From Pelomonas margarita (lineage in GTDB: Bacteria > Pseudomonadota > Gammaproteobacteria > Burkholderiales > Burkholderiaceae_C): a stretch of DNA of 64,000 nt. Position 1 is the first letter of the stretch; every line of letters starts with the position of its first letter. Where the stretch lies: positions 1 through 64,000 of the forward strand of contig NZ_JBIGHW010000012.1 of the NCBI RefSeq assembly GCF_043555875.1, read 5' to 3'. A program made the translations under genes and the position numbers. Below the pieces are notes generated by a model. That model made no database searches. It was not told where the DNA came from and saw only the letters and a list, made by a program, of their open reading frames with translations. Positions 1 through 8,559 of this stretch are shown here, piece after piece.

Positions 1-123
1 CCACCCCCAGCGTCCACGATGACGCTGAAACAGCGTCCACGATCAGACTGAAACGCCGTCCACGATCACGCTGAAATCCCGTCCACCATCAGTCTGAAAC
101 GCCGTCCACGATGGGCTGAAATA
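1..123. mobile_element. Probable end of an inserted transposable element (outside end not in window)
   Basis: Seen: the window opens in tandem 23-bp repeats, and the reading frame of the neighbouring PepSY-like gene (minus strand, start at 192) is sensible up to about base 124 and then runs into the repeats and stops. A sharp switch from coding to repeat suggests an insertion boundary near 121-125. Known: IS21-family and some other elements carry several transposase-binding repeats at their termini. Inference: these bases are such an end, with the transposase genes to the left of the window. No transposase is visible here, so the family is unproven. Confidence 0.5.
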
Positions 124-125
124 CG
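11..125. repeat. Five tandem 23-bp direct repeats
   Basis: Five consecutive units begin at 11, 34, 57, 80 and 103. Each follows the pattern CGTCCACGAT, then about four variable bases, then CTGAAA, then a short variable tail. The fourth unit has CGTCCACCAT, and the fifth lacks one base before CTGAAA. The units are head to tail with no unique spacers, so this is not a CRISPR array. Read on the minus strand they run TTTCAG...ATCGTGGACG. They probably form the transposase-binding end of a mobile element. Confidence 0.8.
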
Positions 126-192
126 CAAGCACCAGCGCGAGGCCAGCGATCAGGCCGACCCAGCGGTGTAGCCAGGTCAGGAGCTTGCGCAT
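43..192 (-). pseudogene. PepSY-type membrane protein, 5' fragment cut by the repeat element
   Basis: An ATG at 192 lies two bases after the stop of the TonB-dependent receptor, which suggests the two genes were translated together. The first residues read MRKLLTWLHRWVGLIAGLAL, the typical N-terminal cytoplasmic tail and first membrane helix of PepSY-associated proteins that often follow siderophore receptors and serve in reductive iron release or uptake. Only about 23 codons (192-124) look native. From codon 24 the frame enters the 23-bp repeats and ends at a TGA at 43-45, giving a 49-residue remnant of a protein that normally has several hundred residues. The remainder must lie beyond the inserted element or be lost. 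The identification rests on a short stretch but fits the context well. Confidence 0.6.
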
Positions 193-194
193 GC

Positions 195-2363
195 TCAGAA
201 GTCGCGGCGCCAGCTCAGCGTGACGTTGCGGCCGCGGCCGGCGTAGTAGTCGTCGTTCGTACCCGCGTAGTGGGCCTCACCGTAGTAGGTGAAGTAGCGG
301 CGGTCGAGCAGGTTCTCGATGCCCAGGCCCCACTGGCCGGAGGCGGTCTGCCAGCGGGTGGACAGGTCCAGCACCGTGTAGCCCGAGAAGCGCTCCGCCA
401 GCGACGTGGTGCCCGAGACCCGGCCGAGGTTGGCCTCGCGTGGTCGGTAGTGCGTGGCATTGAGCTGGGTTTGCCAGTCGTTGCGCGGCATCCACTGCGC
501 GCCGATCAGCAGCTTGTCCGGCCCCTGCGAGCGGGCGCCCAGCATCAGGGTCAGCGGCTGGCCGGCGGCGCTGGCGGTGCGGCCCAGCGTGCGGGCGTAG
601 GTGGCGTTGAGCTTGAGATGTGTGTCGACGCGGTGCTCCGCCATCACCTCCACACCCTTCACCTGGATGGGCACGCGTTGCACCGTGCCAATGCCGTTGG
701 AGACGATGATCTGGCTGCCCAGTTCGGAGCGCGAGCGGTAGACCGAGGCCGACAGCGTGGAGGCGCCGCCGCGCCAGTTCACGCCGATCTCGTGGTTCTT
801 CACCACGATGGGCTGCAGGTCCACCAGCTGGGTCACGGACTGGTTGGCAGTCCTTACGGCGCGCAGGATCAGGCCAGCGTCAGGCGGGCCGAAGCCCTCG
901 TTGTAGGCAGCGAAGGCCGACCAGCCGCTGCGCCCGAAGCGCCACACGCTGCCCAGGCTCTTGACGAGCTGGTTGGCGCGCCGTTCGCCACCGGTCACCA
1001 GGGTGTTGTTGTAGAAGGCCAGCGTGCGGTAGCTGTCCACCTGCAGCTTTGTGTGCTCGTCGCGCAGGCCGCCGCGCACCGTCAGCGGGCCAGCCTCGTA
1101 CTCCAGCTGCACAAAAGGGGCGAGGCTGCGGTAGTGCAGCGGTGGCACCCAGGTCCGGCCGGTCTGCGTGAGACGCTGCGAGGAGGTGTCGTCCAGCAGG
1201 TCGATGCCGGTCGTGAGCTCCAGACCCGTGAGGCCCAGATCCGGCCGTACCCAGCTGCTGCGCAGGCCCCATTTGCGGGCGACGATCTCACTTTGATCCA
1301 CCAGCGTGCCTGCCGGTGCGATGCTGGTGTCCTGGAAGGTCGTGATCAAACCGCCGCTGTAACGGGCATGAAAGTCCTGCTTGAACAGCTGCACGCTGGC
1401 GCGGCCGCCGGCGAGGTCGTCGTGTGTCCAGTCCAGGCTGACCGAGCGCACGCGGTTTTGCGGTGCGTCCCAGGCGGGCGTGCCGTCGGTCGACGTGGTG
1501 GGTTGGCCCGTGGCGCGGTTGCCGGGAACGTCGACCCGGTCGTCGAAGCCCTGGGCATTGAAGCCGTTGAGCATGAGCTGCAGGCGCTGGGCGCCGAACT
1601 CCGTGCCGGCCTTGAGGAAGAGGTCGGCCGAGCGATGCAGCGACTCGGTGGCCAGCGACCGGCCGGCGCCATCGACGCCGGTGTCCTGCGACAGCGCGCC
1701 GGCATAGAAGATCACGTCCCACGGCTGGCTCGTGGCGCTGGATTCGCTACGGTGCTGCAGCAGGTAGCCGGTCTTCCAGCTGCTGCTATCGCCGTGGAAC
1801 TGGCTGCCGAGCTTGAGCTCGACCGACTGTTGCGTGCCGGCTTTTACCGGGCGGCGCGTGATGGTGTTGATGATGCCGCCGGTCGCACCCATGCCCTGGG
1901 CCGCCGAGGCGCCGCTGACCACCTCGATGCGCTCCACGATCATCGGATCGGCGAAGTAGCCCTCGCGGCCGCCGAAGCGCAGCGGGTTGGTTTGTGGGAT
2001 GCCGTCCAGCAGCAGCAGCGCGTTGCGGCCGCGCAGGCCTTCGCCGAAGTTGCTGAGCTTCTGGCGTGATGGCGCGTAGCCCGGCACCTGCTGGGCGAGC
2101 AGGGCGCTGGGATCCTCGCTGACCAGGGTCAGGGCCTCGATGTCCGCCCGGGAGATGACGCCCACGGCACCGGGTATGCGGTCCAGCGCCTTGCTGCCAC
2201 GCGTGGCGGTGACGAGAACGGCCTCCAGCTGCTGGGTGGGGGCGTCGTCAGCGGCGCGTGCGGCGGGGCTGAGCATGGCGGCTGCCAGGGCCAACGCGAG
2301 CGGGCGAAGGGCTGGGGCGCGCCGAGGCACTTGCGAGTCGGCGGAAACGGTCTTGCGGGGCAT
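195..2363 (-). CDS. TonB-dependent outer-membrane receptor, probably ferric siderophore
   Basis: A 722-residue outer-membrane receptor that would import a ferric siderophore or similar ligand with energy from TonB. The ATG at 2363 gives a basic start and a signal peptide ending near AARA. A TonB box, EAVLVTATR, follows. The plug domain contains LLLDGIPQ, RIEVVSGASA and GGIINTITRRP. The barrel ends in the classical aromatic C-terminus (NVTLSWRRDF). An upstream in-frame GTG at 2414 would add 17 unlikely residues. A Fur-box match lies 90 bases upstream, so iron repression is likely. The gene directly downstream is a broken PepSY-type protein, so this uptake locus may be partly disabled. The ligand cannot be named from sequence alone. 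Confidence 0.88.
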   Translation of the reverse strand: MPRKTVSADSQVPRRAPALRPLALALAAAMLSPAARAADDAPTQQLEAVLVTATRGSKALDRIPGAVGVISRADIEALTLVSEDPSALLAQQVPGYAPSRQKLSNFGEGLRGRNALLLLDGIPQTNPLRFGGREGYFADPMIVERIEVVSGASAAQGMGATGGIINTITRRPVKAGTQQSVELKLGSQFHGDSSSWKTGYLLQHRSESSATSQPWDVIFYAGALSQDTGVDGAGRSLATESLHRSADLFLKAGTEFGAQRLQLMLNGFNAQGFDDRVDVPGNRATGQPTTSTDGTPAWDAPQNRVRSVSLDWTHDDLAGGRASVQLFKQDFHARYSGGLITTFQDTSIAPAGTLVDQSEIVARKWGLRSSWVRPDLGLTGLELTTGIDLLDDTSSQRLTQTGRTWVPPLHYRSLAPFVQLEYEAGPLTVRGGLRDEHTKLQVDSYRTLAFYNNTLVTGGERRANQLVKSLGSVWRFGRSGWSAFAAYNEGFGPPDAGLILRAVRTANQSVTQLVDLQPIVVKNHEIGVNWRGGASTLSASVYRSRSELGSQIIVSNGIGTVQRVPIQVKGVEVMAEHRVDTHLKLNATYARTLGRTASAAGQPLTLMLGARSQGPDKLLIGAQWMPRNDWQTQLNATHYRPREANLGRVSGTTSLAERFSGYTVLDLSTRWQTASGQWGLGIENLLDRRYFTYYGEAHYAGTNDDYYAGRGRNVTLSWRRDF

Positions 2364-2452
2364 GGTTGTTGCGGGCGATGGGTCGTGCGAGCCGGGCGGC
2401 GACAGCACCGCCACACCCGCTCACTCAGGGAAGCCCGTCAGTTTAGCTTGCG

Positions 2453-2471
2453 AATGAGATTGGTTCGCATT
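2453..2471 (-). promoter_or_regulatory. Putative Fur box upstream of the TonB-dependent receptor
   Basis: The 19-base segment AATGAGATTGGTTCGCATT matches the Fur consensus form AATGAGAATnATTCTCATT at 15 of 18 defined positions. It also sits in a perfect palindrome, TGCGAA-N9-TTCGCA (2450-2470). It lies about 90 bases upstream of the receptor start, inside the 200-base gap that must hold the promoter. Inference: iron-responsive repression by Fur. Confidence 0.6.
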
Positions 2472-2543
2472 GACGATGTTGTGTGGCTAACCGCTTGTGC
2501 TTGCTCTGGGCATCTGTCGGGCTTGGGGTCACAGCCCAGCCGA

Positions 2544-2584
2544 CGCCGGCTCTCAGCCCGGGCTCACGTGCCTGAGAGCCGGCG
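2544..2584 (-). terminator. Strong hairpin spanning the stop of the S8 protease gene
   Basis: Arms CGCCGGCTCTCAG (2544-2556) and CTGAGAGCCGGCG (2572-2584) pair perfectly over 13 bp around a 15-base loop. The protease stop codon lies in the loop. No T-run follows on the minus strand, so it may be a weak intrinsic terminator or an mRNA 3'-end stabiliser rather than a classical terminator. Confidence 0.4.
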
Positions 2585-5089
2585 CGTGCAGTGACCGAGC
2601 ATCAGTGCTGCGTTCAGCAAACCCAGCAGCCACCACGCCGACATCCCGCCGCCACCCCCGCCGCCCGAGCCGCTGCTCGCCCCACTTGTCGCCGTGCTGG
2701 CCGCTGATACCGTGAGCGTCTGCGTCTTGACCGACTGCGCGCCCGCGCTGTCGGTCAGCGTCAGCTGCACCGTGAACGTGCCCGCCGCGCTGGTGGCGAC
2801 TGTCGCGGTGGTGCCCGTCGTGCTGCCGCTGAACGCCGCGATGGCGCTGCCGCTGGTGATGCTCCACGCATAGCCGGTCAGCGTGCGCCCGGCCGGGGCG
2901 CTGGAGCCGGCGCTGTCCAGCGTCACGCTGTTGCCGGCGGTCACGGTCGTGGCCGAGGCGTTGATGCTGGCCGTCGGGCCCAGCGGCGTCACGGTCACCG
3001 TGGTGCTGGCGCTGCCGGTCTGGCCCAGCGTGTCGATGACGGTCAGCGTCACGGTGAAGCTGCCGCTGCTGCTGCCCAGCGTGCCGACGCTGGCCGTGGC
3101 GGCGTTGGTGGCCGTGGTGAACGTGGCCAGGCCGGTGGGCGTGGCGCTGACGCTCCACTGGTAGCTGGCGATGGAGAAGCCCGTGGCCGCCTTGGCGCTG
3201 CTGCCGTCGAAACTGACCGGTGTGCCGGCCGCCACGGCGCTGGCTGAGGCGACGATGCCCACGGTGGGGGCGGCCGGGGCGGTGAGCGTCAGCGTGCGTG
3301 TGGCGGCCGCCTGCTGGCCGGCGCTGTCGGTCACGGTGAGCTGCACGGTCACACTGCCGATGCCGGTGCTCACCAGGCTGGCGGTGGCAGCATTGGTGGC
3401 GCCGCTGAAGCTGGCCAGGCCCGAGCCGGCCGTGATGCGCCAGGCCCATCCGGTGATGCCGCGCGTACCGGGCGCGGTGGAGCCGGCAGCGTCCAGCGTC
3501 ACGGTGCTGCCGGCGGTCACGGTGGACGCGCTGGCGGTGATGCTGGCGGTCGGTGCAGCCGCGCTGGCGGCGGCCGTCACGGCCGCGCCCACGTCCAGCA
3601 GGCCGGCGCCGCAGGTGGAGGTGGTGCAGTAGCACTCGTCCTGCACGGTGCTTGTCGGTGCGCGGCAGGCGGGCACGCTGCTGCCCGCGGGTTGGGTGGG
3701 GAAGCTGCGTGCCGTGCTCTGCAACAGCGACTTGATCTGCGCCGGTTTCAGAGACGGGTTGACCGACAGCATCAGCGCCGCGGCGCCCGACACCATGGGC
3801 GCTGCAAAGCTGGTGCCCACTGAGTAGTTGCTGCTGTTGCTGTAGCCGTGCGTGCCGGCGGTCGTTGTGCCGCTGTTGGTGGCGGTGAGGATGGGGTAGA
3901 GGCAGGCGCCGCTGCTGTTGATGCAATTGCCGCCGGGCGCAGCGAGAGCGACCTCCGGGCCCAGGCTGGAGAAGCCGACCTTGGTGCCGCTGTGGCGCAC
4001 GCCGGCCACGGCGACGACGCCCGTGCAGTTGGCGGGCACGCTGACGGCCAGCCCTTCCTCGTTGCCGGCGGCGGCCACGACCGTGACGCCGGCTGCGACG
4101 AGCTGGTTGATGGCGTCCTGGTAGGCCGCACCGCAGCTGCCGCTGCCGCCCAGGCTGAGGTTGATGACCTTGGCCGGGTTGGGGTTGGCGGTCGGCACGC
4201 TGGTCAGCCCGGCGGCCCACAGCATGCCGGCAATGATGTCGGAGTCGCTGCCGCCGCATTTGCCCAGCACGCGCACGGGCAGGATCTTCACGTCATGCCC
4301 CACGCCTGCCATGCCCACGCCGTTGTTGGTGTGCGCGCCGATGATGCTGGACGTCTTGGTGCCGTGCCAGCTGCTGCTGGTGGCGGCCTGGCCGCTGCCG
4401 CATTGGTTGGCGGTGGTCCAGTCGCCGGGGTCGGTGGCATCGCTGTCGCGGCCGCCGCCGTCACCGGCCGTGGTGGTCGAGCTGACGAAGTCGTAGCCGG
4501 CCACCAGCTTGGCCGACAGGTCGGGGTGGGTCAGCAGCACGCCGGTGTCCACGTCGGCGACGACGATGCTGGCCGAGCCGGTGGTCAGCGCCCAGGCGCC
4601 GACCGCATTGATGGCGGACACCAGCGTGCTGTCCGGCGCCTGCAGGGTCCACTGCCCGGCCGCCAGTGCGGCGCTGCTGCTGGCGGGCAGCAGCGGGTCG
4701 TTGGGCAGGGCCAGCGGGTAGCGGCGCTCGTCGGGCACGGCGTACTCGACGTCGACGTCCTGCGCCAGGCGCGCGGCCAGCGCGGCGGAAGTGAGTGTGC
4801 TGTCGCCCCACACGACCTGGCTGCGCGCGTCGATCATGCGGCCGTCGCGCAGGGTCAGGCCTTGCCGGCCGGCCAGCGTGGCGGCCTGCTGCGGACCGCG
4901 ATCGCCGCGGGCGCGGGCCTCGCGCATCAGCGGGCCCAGGGCCTTGAACTTGACGATGACGCGCGCGCCGTCGGCGCCGGCCGAGGCCGCATGGGCGGGC
5001 AGGGCGGCCAGCACCAGCGCCAGCAGGGCGATGGCGGCTATCAGCACGAGCAGCAGGGGCAGACAGAGGCGGGGTGGGGGCAGGCGCAC
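2564..5089 (-). CDS. Secreted subtilisin-like S8 protease with three PKD-like repeats and a Gly-rich C-terminal anchor
   Basis: An exported serine protease of 841 residues when started at the GTG at 5089. That start has GGAG seven bases upstream and gives a clean signal peptide ending PAHA. A GTG at 5170 would add 27 proline-rich residues. Catalytic residues, numbered from 5089, are Asp181 (VDTG), His242 (WHG) and Ser427 (GTSFAAP), with the oxyanion Asn in AAAGN. Residues about 512-791 hold three PKD/Ig-like repeats of roughly 90 residues each, opening with PTASITASAS-type motifs. The C-terminus has a run of seven glycines, a hydrophobic stretch (MSAWWLLGLL) and a short basic end, which resembles GlyGly-CTERM sorting signals cleaved by rhombosortase. 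The diguanylate cyclase gene ends 105 bases upstream on the same strand. Confidence 0.87.
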   Translation of the reverse strand: MRLPPPRLCLPLLLVLIAAIALLALVLAALPAHAASAGADGARVIVKFKALGPLMREARARGDRGPQQAATLAGRQGLTLRDGRMIDARSQVVWGDSTLTSAALAARLAQDVDVEYAVPDERRYPLALPNDPLLPASSSAALAAGQWTLQAPDSTLVSAINAVGAWALTTGSASIVVADVDTGVLLTHPDLSAKLVAGYDFVSSTTTAGDGGGRDSDATDPGDWTTANQCGSGQAATSSSWHGTKTSSIIGAHTNNGVGMAGVGHDVKILPVRVLGKCGGSDSDIIAGMLWAAGLTSVPTANPNPAKVINLSLGGSGSCGAAYQDAINQLVAAGVTVVAAAGNEEGLAVSVPANCTGVVAVAGVRHSGTKVGFSSLGPEVALAAPGGNCINSSGACLYPILTATNSGTTTAGTHGYSNSSNYSVGTSFAAPMVSGAAALMLSVNPSLKPAQIKSLLQSTARSFPTQPAGSSVPACRAPTSTVQDECYCTTSTCGAGLLDVGAAVTAAASAAAPTASITASASTVTAGSTVTLDAAGSTAPGTRGITGWAWRITAGSGLASFSGATNAATASLVSTGIGSVTVQLTVTDSAGQQAAATRTLTLTAPAAPTVGIVASASAVAAGTPVSFDGSSAKAATGFSIASYQWSVSATPTGLATFTTATNAATASVGTLGSSSGSFTVTLTVIDTLGQTGSASTTVTVTPLGPTASINASATTVTAGNSVTLDSAGSSAPAGRTLTGYAWSITSGSAIAAFSGSTTGTTATVATSAAGTFTVQLTLTDSAGAQSVKTQTLTVSAASTATSGASSGSGGGGGGGMSAWWLLGLLNAALMLGHCTRRLSGT

Positions 5090-5194
5090 GGGCGGGCTCC
5101 AGGGTGGACTGCCGCGATGCTCGGGCCGTCCCGTATCCGGCTTGCGTACGGTCTGTGTCGTGGCGGACACATGACCGCCGCGCGACCCCCGTCG

Positions 5195-7885
5195 CTATCG
5201 CTGCAGCGCCCGCGAGCGGCCGGCGCGCTTGTTCGCGTACATCGCTTCGTCGGCATGGCGCATCAACGCGTCGGGCGAGCGGCCGTCGGGTGGATAGTGA
5301 GCCAGCCCCAGGCTGCTGCCCACGGCCACGTCAATGCCGCTGCTCAGCGTGATGGGCTGGGTCAGCGCGTCCAGCAGCCGGCTCAGTACCGGTTCGGCGT
5401 CGGCCGGGCCCTGGGCGGGTGTCAGCAGCACGACGAATTCGTCGCCGCCCAGCCGGGCCACGGTGTCGGAGGCGCGCAGGCCGGCCTGCAGGCGCGTGGC
5501 CACGGCCTGCAGCACCTCGTCGCCGGCATCGTGGCCGTGGTGGTCGTTGACCTGTTTGAAGCCGTTCAGGTCCAGGTAGGCCAGCGCGAAGACGTGGCCG
5601 CTGCGCTCCGCGCCGGCGATGGCCTGGCGCAGCCGGTCGGCCAGCAGCAGGCGGTTGGGCAGGCCGGTCAGCGCATCGTGCAGTGCGGCCTGCTCCAGCC
5701 GCGCCTCGTGGGCCTTGCTCTGCGTGATGTCCACCATCATCCACATCGACTCGCCGCCGCGCTCCTGGGTCGCGGCGGTCAGCTCCACGCCGGCCAGGTC
5801 CACCCAGATCAGTGCACCGTCCTTGCGGCGCATCTGCAGCTGCGTGCGGAAGCGCCCGCCGGCATGCATCTGCGGCAGGGCGGCGGCACCCAGCGCCTCG
5901 TAGGTGGCGGCGTCCACGTGCAGTTGCAGCGCCGTCTGGCCCAGCAACTCGCCCTCGGCGTAGCCGAACATGCGCTCCAGCGCCTGGTTGCGCCAGGTGA
6001 TGTGGAGGTCGCGCATCTTGGCGATGCCCACGAGGTCGCTCTCCAGCATGGCCTCCTGGTCCAGCGTCAGCTGCTGCAACTGCTGGCGGATGCGGTGGGT
6101 CTCGGTGATGTCGAACATCACGGAGCGGCTGCGCAGGTAGTGGCCGTCGGCGTCGTAGATGGCGGTGGCCGACAGGCTGACGCGGCGGGTGCGGCCGTCG
6201 CGGCCGGTGAGGTCGAACTCCAGCCCCTTGACGCGGCCCTCGCGCTTGAAGCGGGGGAAGGCCTCGTCGAACAGCGCGCGGCCCTCGGCGCTGAAGAAGT
6301 CGCGCGGGCTGGCGCGGCCGATGAGCTCGTCGGCCTTGCAACCCAGCCACCGCAGCCCCAGCGCATTGATCTGCAGGAAGCAGCCGTCGCCGTCCAGCGC
6401 GTAATAGGCGCAGGGGGCGTTGTCGTAGAGGTCCTGCAGGCTCTCGCGGGCCTCGTCGGCCAGCGCTTGCAGCTGCTTGCGCGTGGAGATGTCGGACTCG
6501 ATGACGACGAAACCGCTGAGCTCGCCGTCGGGGGCATGCAGCGGCTGGATCTCGATGTCGGCCCAGTAGTCGTGGCCATCCTTGGCGCGCTGCACCAGTT
6601 CCACGTCGCAGCCCAGGCCCACGGCCATGGCCTCGCGCATGCCGTGCACGGTGTTGGCGTCGGTCAGTTCGGAGTGCAGCAGCTCGCCGGGCAGCCGTTG
6701 TTGCGCTTCGGCCGGCGTGTAGCCCGTCATGCGCGTGAAGCCGGCGTTGACCCAGACGATGCGGTGCGCGGGGTCGGTGATCATGACCGCGTTGGTCGTG
6801 TGGCTGGCCACCGTGGCCAGCCGGGTCAGGTCGGCCGTCATGTCGCGGGCCATCTGCTCGGCGCGCGCGCGGCCTGCGGCCAGCAGGTAGACCGTCGCGG
6901 CCAGCAGCAGGCTCAGCAGCGCACCGCCCAGCCCCAGCCCGATGCCCGACAGGCCCAGCAGCCGCACGACGGCGGCACGCGTCAGCGCCGTCTCCAACTG
7001 GAACTCGCGGCCATTGACCGTGAAGCGGGTGGTTTCGGCCGTCGGCGCGTCGGCCAGCGCGTAGTCCTGCGCGCCGGCTGGCGACAGCAGCACGCCGTTA
7101 TGCGATGCCAGCAGCGGCGCGAAGTCGCCGCCGGGCATGCGCGCGGCCAGCTTCACGTCCAGCAGCGACGCGGCGGGCTCGGCCACACCGCGCAGCAACT
7201 CGCTGGCCACCAGCGGCGCCAGCAGCAGCCCCTGCAGCGAAGCGCGCCGACGCGCCGGCGTGTCGGGGTCGTGCCCTTGCCGGTAGACCGGCACCAACAG
7301 CAGGAAGCCCGGGCCCTGGGCCGGGTCCTGCACCAGGTGCACCGGGCTGGACAGCGTGGGCTCGCCGGTGTCGATGGCCTGCTCGATGGCCTGGCGGCGC
7401 ACCGGGTCGGCGCCTTCGTCCAGCCCCCAGGCTGCGAAGTTGGGCGGGAACGGCGAGATCTGCGTGATGACGTACAGCGTGGGGTCGGTACCCGAGCCGT
7501 GCACGCGGAACTCGACCGATCGCTCGCGCTGGTGCCGCGCCACGAAGGCAGGGAGGTCGGTGCGCTGCACGCGCTCGATGAAGCCGAAGCCGGGCACGCC
7601 GGGAAACTCACGTGGCAGGTCGCGCGATTCGACGTAGGCGTCGAAGGCTCTCCGGTTGAAGTGCCCTTCCATCGCGGCCAGCACGCCGCGCGCGCCCTTG
7701 AGGCCGTAGACGGGCGTGGTCAGCCGCTTGACGACATCGGCCTGCAGGCGCTCCGTCTGGCGCTCCTGCAGGCTGCGCACCTCGGCGCTGGCCTGGCGCT
7801 GCTGCCAGATGGCGGCGGCGGCCGTCAGCGTCAGCCCGAGGGCCAGCACCACGGCGGCCGCCACCCAGGCGGTGGGGCTGTTCAT
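5195..7885 (-). CDS. Membrane diguanylate cyclase, CHASE-PAS-PAS-PAS-GGDEF
   Basis: An inner-membrane enzyme of 896 residues that would make cyclic di-GMP in response to a periplasmic signal. An N-terminal helix (about 9-28) and a second helix (about 304-334) enclose a CHASE-type sensor region (GLKGARGVLAAMEG, PGFGFIERV). Three PAS-like modules follow: one at NAVMITDPAHRIVWVNAGF, one at YYALDGDGCFLQINALG and one at TWRNQALERMFGYAEGELLG. The GGDEF domain has the intact GGDEF motif near residue 812 and an RxxD product-inhibition site (RASD) five residues before it. There is no EAL domain. The ATG at 7885 was chosen because the upstream extension lacks any domain, though the ribosome site there is weak. 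The S8 protease gene lies downstream on the same strand and could be co-transcribed. Confidence 0.88.
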   Translation of the reverse strand: MNSPTAWVAAAVVLALGLTLTAAAAIWQQRQASAEVRSLQERQTERLQADVVKRLTTPVYGLKGARGVLAAMEGHFNRRAFDAYVESRDLPREFPGVPGFGFIERVQRTDLPAFVARHQRERSVEFRVHGSGTDPTLYVITQISPFPPNFAAWGLDEGADPVRRQAIEQAIDTGEPTLSSPVHLVQDPAQGPGFLLLVPVYRQGHDPDTPARRRASLQGLLLAPLVASELLRGVAEPAASLLDVKLAARMPGGDFAPLLASHNGVLLSPAGAQDYALADAPTAETTRFTVNGREFQLETALTRAAVVRLLGLSGIGLGLGGALLSLLLAATVYLLAAGRARAEQMARDMTADLTRLATVASHTTNAVMITDPAHRIVWVNAGFTRMTGYTPAEAQQRLPGELLHSELTDANTVHGMREAMAVGLGCDVELVQRAKDGHDYWADIEIQPLHAPDGELSGFVVIESDISTRKQLQALADEARESLQDLYDNAPCAYYALDGDGCFLQINALGLRWLGCKADELIGRASPRDFFSAEGRALFDEAFPRFKREGRVKGLEFDLTGRDGRTRRVSLSATAIYDADGHYLRSRSVMFDITETHRIRQQLQQLTLDQEAMLESDLVGIAKMRDLHITWRNQALERMFGYAEGELLGQTALQLHVDAATYEALGAAALPQMHAGGRFRTQLQMRRKDGALIWVDLAGVELTAATQERGGESMWMMVDITQSKAHEARLEQAALHDALTGLPNRLLLADRLRQAIAGAERSGHVFALAYLDLNGFKQVNDHHGHDAGDEVLQAVATRLQAGLRASDTVARLGGDEFVVLLTPAQGPADAEPVLSRLLDALTQPITLSSGIDVAVGSSLGLAHYPPDGRSPDALMRHADEAMYANKRAGRSRALQR

Positions 7886-8013
7886 CTCAGGCCCGGTGTA
7901 GCCGTCTCCAATGCGCAAGCGAATCTCACTGATGAGGTGGCTGGAAGGATTGAAGCATGTCCGGGCCGCAGAGTCAGCCCCGAACATGCCGCCAGCCCCG
8001 CACAATCCTGGCC

Positions 8014-8559
8014 ATGAGCTTGCTGCTGACCCTGGCCCGCGCCAACCGCCTTGCCAACTATCGGCTGCTCGCGGCCGTGGCGACGCTGCCCGACGCCGAA
8101 TTCCATGCGCCGCGCACCAGCTTCTTCCCGAGCCTGGCGCTGACGCTGAATCACCTCCTCAACGTCGATCACTACTATCTCGCCGCGCTGTATGGCGACG
8201 CGGCGATGTGCCACGTCTGGGCAAGTTATGTGCCGGCAGCGACGGTGACCGAGCTGGCGGCGCGGCAGGACGACAGCGACCGGCGGCTGATCGATTTCTG
8301 CGCCTGCCTGAAGGCGGGCGACGAGGAGCGCATCGTCGCCTTCGACCGTGGCGCCGGCATCGAGGCCGGCCCGCGCGAGCCGCTGGGCAGGGTGCTGGCT
8401 CACCTGTTCATGCACCAGACCCACCACCGCGGCCAGGCGCATGCGATGCTGGCCGGCACGGCGGTGGAGCCGCCGCAGCTGGATGACTTCATCCTGCTGG
8501 GTGACTGCGTCCACCGTGAGGCGGACATGGCGGCGCTGGGCTGGGCCGAGCCGGTCTGA
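8014..8559 (+). CDS. DinB/DUF664-type four-helix metal-binding protein
   Basis: A 181-residue protein with the DinB-like pattern of metal-binding histidines: NHLLNVDHYY in helix two and HQTHHRGQAHAML near the C-terminus. Members are putative metal-dependent enzymes, often with thiol-transferase or maleylpyruvate-isomerase relatives, and the true substrate here is unknown. The ATG at 8014 begins the recognisable domain (MSLLLTLARANRLANYRLLA); the in-frame start at 7957 would add a low-complexity stretch. The gene diverges from the CHASE-GGDEF cyclase. Its stop codon falls inside the left arm of a large palindromic repeat. Confidence 0.8.
   Translation: MSLLLTLARANRLANYRLLAAVATLPDAEFHAPRTSFFPSLALTLNHLLNVDHYYLAALYGDAAMCHVWASYVPAATVTELAARQDDSDRRLIDFCACLKAGDEERIVAFDRGAGIEAGPREPLGRVLAHLFMHQTHHRGQAHAMLAGTAVEPPQLDDFILLGDCVHREADMAALGWAEPV

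Noticed and set aside
11..125. CRISPR array
   Set aside because: The 23-bp units are contiguous with no unique spacers, and no cas genes are near.
3848..8017. A 1389-codon open frame on the plus strand opposite the S8 protease and the CHASE-GGDEF gene
   Set aside because: It is antisense to two genes with clear domains, is rich in Gly/Ala/Arg/Gln as expected from complementary high-GC codons, and shows no recognisable motif.
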